From the NCBI GenBank assembly GCA_023389005.1, contig JAEWFE010000161.1, positions 1 to 18,171 on the forward strand: a stretch of 18,171 bases of DNA, given 5' to 3'. The notes under the pieces were generated by a model. It was not told the DNA's origin. It did not search any database and saw only the letters and a program-made list of their open reading frames with translations. The first letter of the stretch is position 1. Every line of letters begins with the position of its first letter. Below are positions 15,052 through 18,171 of this stretch, in pieces. Made by a program: the position numbers and the translations under genes. The stretch comes from Bacillota bacterium (lineage in GTDB: Bacteria; Bacillota; Bacilli; Lactobacillales; Enterococcaceae).

Positions 15052-15090
15052 GAAGGTCTTTGAGATTTGTCCTTCTGATTTGCCTTTGGT

Positions 15091-15233
15091 TGCATCTGTA
15101 AAGCTGTTTTTCTTTCAGAATGCTAGCACGACAATTCTTTTTCGTAAAGGGTAAAATGCACGAGCAAGCTCGCCCTTTACGAAAAATCCTTGCCGTGCTT
15201 TTTCGCATTCAGAAAAACAAGCTAACAGTTGCA
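15091..15233 (+). repeat. 143-bp imperfect palindrome, copy A (candidate ssDNA promoter / leader structure)
   Basis: TGCA...TGCA-bounded palindrome. Left and right arms pair through TGCA/CTGT at the base, GCTTGTTTTTCTGAATGC-like segments, GCACG(A/G)CAA, TTTTTCGTAAAGGG, and a tip hairpin CGAGCAAGCTCG; the left side has an unpaired bulge TAAAATGCA. A copy at 17517-17659 matches in 138 of 143 positions. Either strand would fold into a long hairpin when single-stranded. It sits about 85 nt upstream of the six-gene small-protein cluster. Not CRISPR (only two copies, 2.4 kb apart), and not a simple terminator since no T-run follows. Confidence 0.9.
15128..15157 (+). promoter_or_regulatory. Promoter-like element inside palindrome A
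   Basis: ACGACA (15128-15133), an 18-bp spacer, then TAAAAT (15152-15157). The -10-like hexamer matches TATAAT at 5 of 6 positions and falls in the unpaired bulge at the tip, while the -35-like hexamer (4 of 6) lies in the paired left arm. Transcription would start near 15164 and read the six small genes. The same element is exactly conserved in copy B. Confidence 0.4.
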
Positions 15234-15255
15234 TACCAAATAATCAGAAGAAAAA

Positions 15256-15272
15256 ATATCTCAGAAAAAATT
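15256..15272 (-). repeat. Dispersed AT-rich motif, inverted near-copy downstream of palindrome A
   Basis: ATATCTCAGAAAAAATT is the reverse complement of the 17-nt dispersed motif with two mismatches. It occupies the same place after palindrome A as ATATTTCAGAAAAAA (17674-17688) does after palindrome B, so the duplicated unit extends beyond the 143-bp palindrome. Confidence 0.5.
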
Positions 15273-15319
15273 TGGTGGACGTTGTAGCTTCAATAAAATT
15301 TTTTTAGGAGGCGTTCACT

Positions 15320-15766
15320 ATGAACGGATTAATGACCATTTCAACAATTAGCAATTATCGAGTGTTACTAGAAGAAGTATTTGAAGAGTTTGTTCAAGAA
15401 TATCAACTAGACCATGGTGGTGCCTGGATTGAATTTGATATTGAAAACAATGCTTTTTGTATCTTTGAAGCACCGAAACAATTAAAAGTGAGATTTATGT
15501 TTGAGTTATATGATTTTATCTTAGATTATCCAGAAGAAGAATTTAAAAAGCTTAGCGAACAAGAACGTAAGGAAGAATTGGCAGATGCATTGCGTGGGCA
15601 TTTTCTACACGCTGTATCAGAATTGGATATTGACGATTATTTTGATGAAAAATGGTCGCCTGAATTTGGTCGAGAAAATTATTTGAGACCTAGCCAATAC
15701 ATCAAACAACTTCAAAAAGATAAAGCATATTTAATTCAGATTTATCACGAGATTGTCGGACAATAA
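15320..15766 (+). CDS. Acidic 148-aa hypothetical protein, first gene after palindrome A
   Basis: ATG with AGGAGG (15306-15311) eight nucleotides upstream. Soluble, with about 31 Asp/Glu against about 15 Lys/Arg, so strongly negative. Features: HGGAWIEFDIENNAF beta hairpin near the N-terminus, an acidic helical centre (YPEEEFKKLSEQERKEELADAL) and DIDDYFDEKW. I recognise no family. The acidic character, small size and position right behind the palindrome resemble leading-region anti-restriction (DNA-mimic) proteins, but this is only a hypothesis. It begins a closely spaced six-gene run ending at 17343. Confidence 0.8.
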   Translation: MNGLMTISTISNYRVLLEEVFEEFVQEYQLDHGGAWIEFDIENNAFCIFEAPKQLKVRFMFELYDFILDYPEEEFKKLSEQERKEELADALRGHFLHAVSELDIDDYFDEKWSPEFGRENYLRPSQYIKQLQKDKAYLIQIYHEIVGQ

Positions 15767-15793
15767 AGAACATACAGAAAGGAGAAGTCAATC

Positions 15794-16078
15794 ATGAATT
15801 TAATCAGTGCATATGTAGAAGGTAAATATATTGGTAGTTTTGAACATACTTTTGAAAATGTAGCAAAATTCATTAATGGGATTGTGGATGATGAACAATA
15901 CGTACTTGTTGATGAGAGTGACGATTTTATTCTTTCAACATTTGGTTGCTACATAGCTGAAGTTTTCAGCGAGTATTATAGACGGGAATTATTAAAATTC
16001 CTGGTTCCACTTCAAATGTCGGGAGAAGTTACAGAAGTACAACTACTTAGTCTGAAAGGAGTTTCAACAAATGAATAA
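15794..16078 (+). CDS. Acidic 94-aa hypothetical protein
   Basis: ATG with AAAGGAG a few nucleotides upstream. About 17 Asp/Glu against 6 Lys/Arg. N-terminal half reads as beta strand then helix (ISAYVEGKYIGSFEHTFENVAKFI), followed by an acidic loop VDDEQYVLVDESDDF. No membrane segment or catalytic motif seen. The 3' end overlaps the next gene by 8 nt, indicating translational coupling. Function unknown. Confidence 0.8.
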   Translation: MNLISAYVEGKYIGSFEHTFENVAKFINGIVDDEQYVLVDESDDFILSTFGCYIAEVFSEYYRRELLKFLVPLQMSGEVTEVQLLSLKGVSTNE

Positions 16079-16292
16079 TACGCAAAAAATAATCAGATTG
16101 ATTAAACGAACACGTGAATTTGAATCAGAACCTTATTTTTGGCAGGAAAAGGAGTTGTTTCAGCATGATTTTGATATAGAAATGGTTGTTAAGACTTTTC
16201 AGGAAGAATACGACGCTACCTTCAGATTTGAAGGTAGCGGGTATGAATTATATTTAGCCATTCAGAAATGGTTTGAAAAATATATCGGATAG
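16071..16292 (+). CDS. 73-aa hypothetical protein with an internal perfect inverted repeat
   Basis: ATG overlaps the previous gene's end; AAAGGAG lies in that gene's coding sequence. The basic N-terminal helix (QKIIRLIKRTREF) is followed by an acidic aromatic-rich body (YFWQEKELFQHDFDIEMVV, FQEEYDATFRFEGSGYELYLAI). No family recognised. A perfect 10-bp inverted repeat (16214-16239) lies inside the coding region. Confidence 0.75.
   Translation: MNNTQKIIRLIKRTREFESEPYFWQEKELFQHDFDIEMVVKTFQEEYDATFRFEGSGYELYLAIQKWFEKYIG
16214..16239 (+). repeat. Perfect 10-bp inverted repeat inside the 73-aa gene
   Basis: CGCTACCTTC (16214-16223) and GAAGGTAGCG (16230-16239) are exact reverse complements around a 6-nt AGATTT loop. 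It is GC-richer than its surroundings and has no T-tract, so it is not a terminator. Possible mRNA hairpin affecting translation or stability, or a protein-binding site. Confidence 0.7.
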
Positions 16293-16304
16293 GAGCGAAA
16301 CAAG

Positions 16305-16583
16305 ATGGAAAAAATCAAAGGAATGAAGGAAGTTTTAGTTGAAAGTAAACATTTAGGTGGGTGGTTATCAAAACATATGCAGTTAGTTTATAACAAGCGT
16401 ACTAACACGCTATGGTATGAAATATTTACTGGCAATCCAGGTAATAGTTACTTGATACTGAATGATCCAGATGATATTAATTTAGGATTTGTTCGTACAG
16501 GATTAACTAAAACGCAAGTTGAAAAAGCGATTGAAAATGCATTGAATGGAGAAGATTATATTTGGAGCATACCACGATATTAA
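16305..16583 (+). CDS. 92-aa hypothetical protein
   Basis: ATG with AGGAGCG eight or so nucleotides upstream. Predominantly beta then a C-terminal helix: WLSKHMQLVYNKRTNTLWYEIF, NPGNSYLILNDPDDINLGFV, LTKTQVEKAIENALNG. Near-neutral, soluble, no TM. The pattern of a beta sheet with one helix resembles small plasmid-encoded proteins of unknown function; I cannot assign a family. Fourth... gene in the cluster behind palindrome A. Confidence 0.75.
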   Translation: MEKIKGMKEVLVESKHLGGWLSKHMQLVYNKRTNTLWYEIFTGNPGNSYLILNDPDDINLGFVRTGLTKTQVEKAIENALNGEDYIWSIPRY

Positions 16584-16604
16584 AAAAGTAGAAAGGTGTT
16601 TATC

Positions 16605-16808
16605 ATGATTAGAAATGAGAAAATCATCCAAGAAATTACGATAGATAAAGCGTTAAAAATCATAGATACAAGAGAACCATTAGGACTATTTTGGGTAGTA
16701 GATGGTGGAAAATATGTGGCAATTGACAATTCGAATTTGGATGCATGGACGGAAGAATTTACAGACAAAAAACAATGTATGGACTATTTATTAGGATACG
16801 ATTTATAG
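16605..16808 (+). CDS. 67-aa acidic hypothetical protein
   Basis: ATG at 16605 (MIRNEKIIQEI) is preferred over the in-frame GTG at 16596 because GAAAGGTG is correctly spaced for it. Small soluble protein with a helix then beta strands (GLFWVVDGGKYVAIDNSN) and a C-terminal helical segment (DKKQCMDYLLGYDL). No family recognised. Confidence 0.7.
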   Translation: MIRNEKIIQEITIDKALKIIDTREPLGLFWVVDGGKYVAIDNSNLDAWTEEFTDKKQCMDYLLGYDL

Positions 16809-16824
16809 AAAGAAGGAATTGATT

Positions 16825-17343
16825 ATGGAAATCAAAAGAGAAGTAGTAATGGAAGTTTTAAAAAACAAAAGTATTGAAGAAATAGCAAACTATTTCGATA
16901 TTAGTATTGAAGAAGCAACTAAAATGAAATCCCATAATGAAAGAAATTATTGGGAAATTAGCTATAAAGACTTGATTTTCCTTATGCATTGGGCAGAGGA
17001 AGATAACTGGATGAAAATCCGAAACCTTTTCGGAGAAAAATGCTTCAAAACTTTTTCTGATAGAGGTGGTGTGTTAGTTGGAAATGACAATTTTCAAACA
17101 CTCATCAGAAATGGAAGGGGAGATGGAATCACTAGAGTTGCAGTTTTACCGTTAACAAAATTTGATGATTTTCGATTTTGGTCGAATTTAATGGTAGATA
17201 CTGAAATACTTTTGGATGGACAATTTAATATTTATTTTGATGATTGTAGTACAAATGAAGTTTGTCGGACATTGAATGGAAAATATACTATCTATTATTA
17301 TGATGGATTGGTTTTATTCCTTGAAATTGAAAAATACGAATAA
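16825..17343 (+). CDS. 172-aa hypothetical protein with HTH-like N-terminus
   Basis: ATG at 16825 with AGAAAGAAGG upstream; an in-frame TTG at 16819 is a poorer start. The N-terminus (VLKNKSIEEIANYFDISIEEATKMKSH) looks like a helix-turn-helix of the kind found in small regulators, then an aromatic-rich alpha/beta body (LIFLMHWAEEDNWMKIRNLFG) and a beta-rich C-terminus (YTIYYYDGLVLFLEIEKYE). No enzymatic motif seen. Two terminators follow, so it is the last gene of the cluster. Confidence 0.75.
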   Translation: MEIKREVVMEVLKNKSIEEIANYFDISIEEATKMKSHNERNYWEISYKDLIFLMHWAEEDNWMKIRNLFGEKCFKTFSDRGGVLVGNDNFQTLIRNGRGDGITRVAVLPLTKFDDFRFWSNLMVDTEILLDGQFNIYFDDCSTNEVCRTLNGKYTIYYYDGLVLFLEIEKYE

Positions 17344-17349
17344 GTTGAG

Positions 17350-17390
17350 AATAAAGGGGAGACTTACTTTCTCTCCTTTATTTAAAATTT
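17350..17390 (+). terminator. Rho-independent terminator after the small-gene cluster
   Basis: AATAAAGGGGAGA (17350-17362) pairs with TCTCTCCTTTATT (17370-17382) over 13 bp with one G-T pair and a 7-nt loop, followed by TAAAATTT. The T-tract is modest. Confidence 0.7.
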
Positions 17391-17417
17391 CTATTGATAG
17401 AATCTAAATACTTGAAA

Positions 17418-17434
17418 AATTTTTTCTGAAATAA
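17418..17434 (+). repeat. Dispersed motif AATTTTTTCTGAAATAA, copy 3
   Basis: Identical to the copies at 698-714 and 13125-13141. With the inverted near-copy at 17674-17688 it brackets palindrome B. Confidence 0.55.
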
Positions 17435-17462
17435 GTAAAGCAAAGAGTTTAATAGTCATTTT

Positions 17463-17500
17463 GAGAGAGAGGTTTTTGAATTTCTCTCTTTCTTTTTTTG
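17463..17500 (+). terminator. Second Rho-independent terminator, just before palindrome B
   Basis: GAGAGAGAGG (17463-17472) pairs with TTTCTCTCTT (17481-17490) with G-T pairs at the ends, then TCTTTTTTTG. It should isolate palindrome B and radC from read-through. Within 17344-17738 I see only this, the preceding terminator, repeats and the radC leader; no gene. Confidence 0.75.
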
Positions 17501-17516
17501 AAATTTTTCATTTTTT

Positions 17517-17659
17517 TGCACCTGTAAAGCTGTTTTTCTGTTCGAATGCTAGCACGACAATTCTTTTTTGTAAAGGGTAAAATGCACGAGCAAGCTCGCC
17601 CTTTACGAAAAATCCTTGCCGTGCTTTTTCGCATTCAGAAAAACAAGCTAACAGTTGCA
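17517..17659 (+). repeat. 143-bp imperfect palindrome, copy B
   Basis: Same length as copy A; differs at five positions, all in the left arm (equivalents of 15095, 15114, 15116, 15117 and 15143). The right-hand 90 nt are identical. It lies 80 nt upstream of radC. The promoter-like pair is conserved at 17554-17559 and 17578-17583. Confidence 0.9.
17554..17583 (+). promoter_or_regulatory. Promoter-like element inside palindrome B
   Basis: ACGACA (17554-17559), 18-bp spacer, TAAAAT (17578-17583), identical to copy A apart from one spacer base (the equivalent of 15143). It would drive radC. Confidence 0.4.
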
Positions 17660-17673
17660 TCAAAAACGAAAAA

Positions 17674-17688
17674 ATATTTCAGAAAAAA
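17674..17688 (-). repeat. Dispersed AT-rich motif, inverted near-copy downstream of palindrome B
   Basis: ATATTTCAGAAAAAA is the reverse complement of most of the 17-nt dispersed motif. It sits in the radC leader at the same place as the copy after palindrome A. Confidence 0.5.
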
Positions 17689-17738
17689 GGTGCGACCTTA
17701 GCAAGATAAAAAATATTTTTGCAAAGGGGAAAATTAAA

Positions 17739-18065
17739 ATGAACGAATTTACAATTCAAGAAATCAGAGCTGTGTATCAAGAAAAAAAGGTTGAAACTTA
17801 TGGGGAGTTGAAAAAAGTAACTAGTAGTTATCAGATAGCACTTTGGCTGGAAAAAGAAATCGGTAGTTTCACGCAAGAAAATTTAGTAGCCGTTTATTTG
17901 AACGTAAAAAATGAAGTCATTTGTTTTTCTGTTGTTCATATAGGTACCATCGACCAGTCGATAGCATATCCCCGAGATATTTTTCAACGGGCGTTGCTGG
18001 TAAATGCAGCAAGAGTTATCGTTGCTCACAATCATCCAAGCGGAAATCCTTTAACCATAGTATAA
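17739..18065 (+). pseudogene. radC: Truncated radC-family (JAB/MPN) gene
   Basis: ATG at 17739 with AAAGGGGA eight nucleotides upstream; 108 codons remain. Conserved parts: ENLVAVYLNVKNEVI, the VVHIGTIDQSIAYPRDIFQRALLVNAARVIVAHNHPSGNP block that includes the HxHPSG zinc-binding motif. The family then normally has a Ser...Asp motif and about 40 more residues; here only LTIV and a stop follow, so the metal site is incomplete. The break directly after the codons for Asn-Pro (AATCCT, 18045-18050) coincides with the known insertion point of Tn554-family transposons in radC. Plasmid and ICE radC genes are commonly found in leading regions; their function is unclear. Confidence 0.85.
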
Positions 18066-18171
18066 TAAATAATAGTAGTTAAAGTAGTTTAGGAGGAGAT
18101 GTTAAAGGGAGATTTTACTTTAAATAAAAATTAACAAGGTTTATAATTTGTAGTACTTAAAGTGTTTAAAG
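18045..18171. mobile_element. Probable end of a Tn554-family transposon (junction at about 18050/18051)
   Basis: Hexamer AATCCT (18045-18050) is the equivalent of the GATCCA core at Tn554-family junctions in radC (Asp/Asn-Pro codons after HPSG). From 18051 onward the sequence is unrelated to radC and very AT-rich. It contains a 17-18-nt imperfect direct repeat: 18074-18091 and 18152-18168, a possible recombinase-binding pair near the element end. No transposase gene fits in the 120 nt available, so the identity is an inference from the insertion site. Target-site identity is from memory of the family, not a search. Confidence 0.45.

Noticed and set aside
14993..15208. Minus-strand ORF of 71 aa (and its twin at 17449-17634) with shared N-terminus MRKSTARIFRKGRACS
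   Set aside because: The shared part is simply the palindrome read on the minus strand; the C-terminal parts differ and the AT-rich sequence before it has no good ribosome binding site. The repeat explains the similarity.
15320..15766. Homology between the 148-aa protein and the N-terminus of the 735-aa protein (both have W-I-x-F-D-I)
   Set aside because: Similarity is limited to a short beta-hairpin-like stretch; too weak to claim relation.
15091..17659. CRISPR array
   Set aside because: Only two 143-bp copies 2.4 kb apart, with genes between; no regular spacers and no cas genes.
17689..17700. GTGCGAC resembling a group II intron 5' end
   Set aside because: Lone short match with no intron-encoded protein or domain V structure in view.
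17948..17963. Short inverted repeat ATCGAC/GTCGAT in radC, similar to one near 8554-8569
   Set aside because: Both encode similar Gln-Ser-Ile codons in unrelated proteins; six-base stems are expected by chance.

Overview
The window is low-GC Gram-positive DNA with AAGGAGG-type ribosome binding sites and frequent GTG/TTG starts. Gene content points to Lactobacillales, most likely Enterococcus. It is part of a conjugative element (plasmid or ICE). All genes are on the + strand. The species and the plasmid/ICE status are inferences; no relaxase, oriT or replication gene lies in the window.

Layout. (1) 2-619: C-terminal part of a sortase-anchored surface adhesin, followed by a probable terminator. 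(2) 733-15051: a type IV secretion (T4SS) operon. In order it holds an 86-aa hypothetical, a VirB2-like small membrane protein, a 735-aa membrane-anchored coiled-coil protein, a VirD4-type coupling ATPase, a VirB6-like polytopic protein with a repeated hydrophilic tail, a VirB3-like protein, a VirB4 ATPase split into two genes, a bifunctional muramidase plus NlpC/P60 wall hydrolase (VirB1 role), a VirB8-like protein and another membrane-anchored coiled-coil protein. Short hairpins and repeats between some genes probably tune expression. (3) 15091-15233: a 143-bp imperfect palindrome. (4) 15320-17343: six small, mostly acidic proteins of unknown function. (5) 17344-17738: two terminators and a second, 96.5% identical copy of the palindrome. 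(6) 17739-18065: a plasmid-type radC gene broken just after the HNHPSGNP motif, followed by foreign-looking AT-rich DNA to the window end.

How it fits together. The T4SS genes could build a Gram-positive mating channel: coupling protein, VirB3/4/6/8-like core, wall hydrolase and a surface adhesin for mating contacts. The most interesting part is the right-hand 3 kb. Two near-identical long palindromes each sit just upstream of a gene set (the six small genes; radC), and each carries a promoter-like element (ACGACA, 18 bp, TAAAAT) ending in the bulged tip of the hairpin. This resembles leading-region single-stranded-DNA promoters (Frpo/ssi type), which drive early anti-defence and establishment genes on the incoming strand. 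I propose that the six small genes are leading-region early genes, possibly anti-defence, and that oriT lies to the right of the window. The break in radC falls exactly where Tn554-family transposons are known to insert, so a Tn554-type transposon probably begins near 18051.
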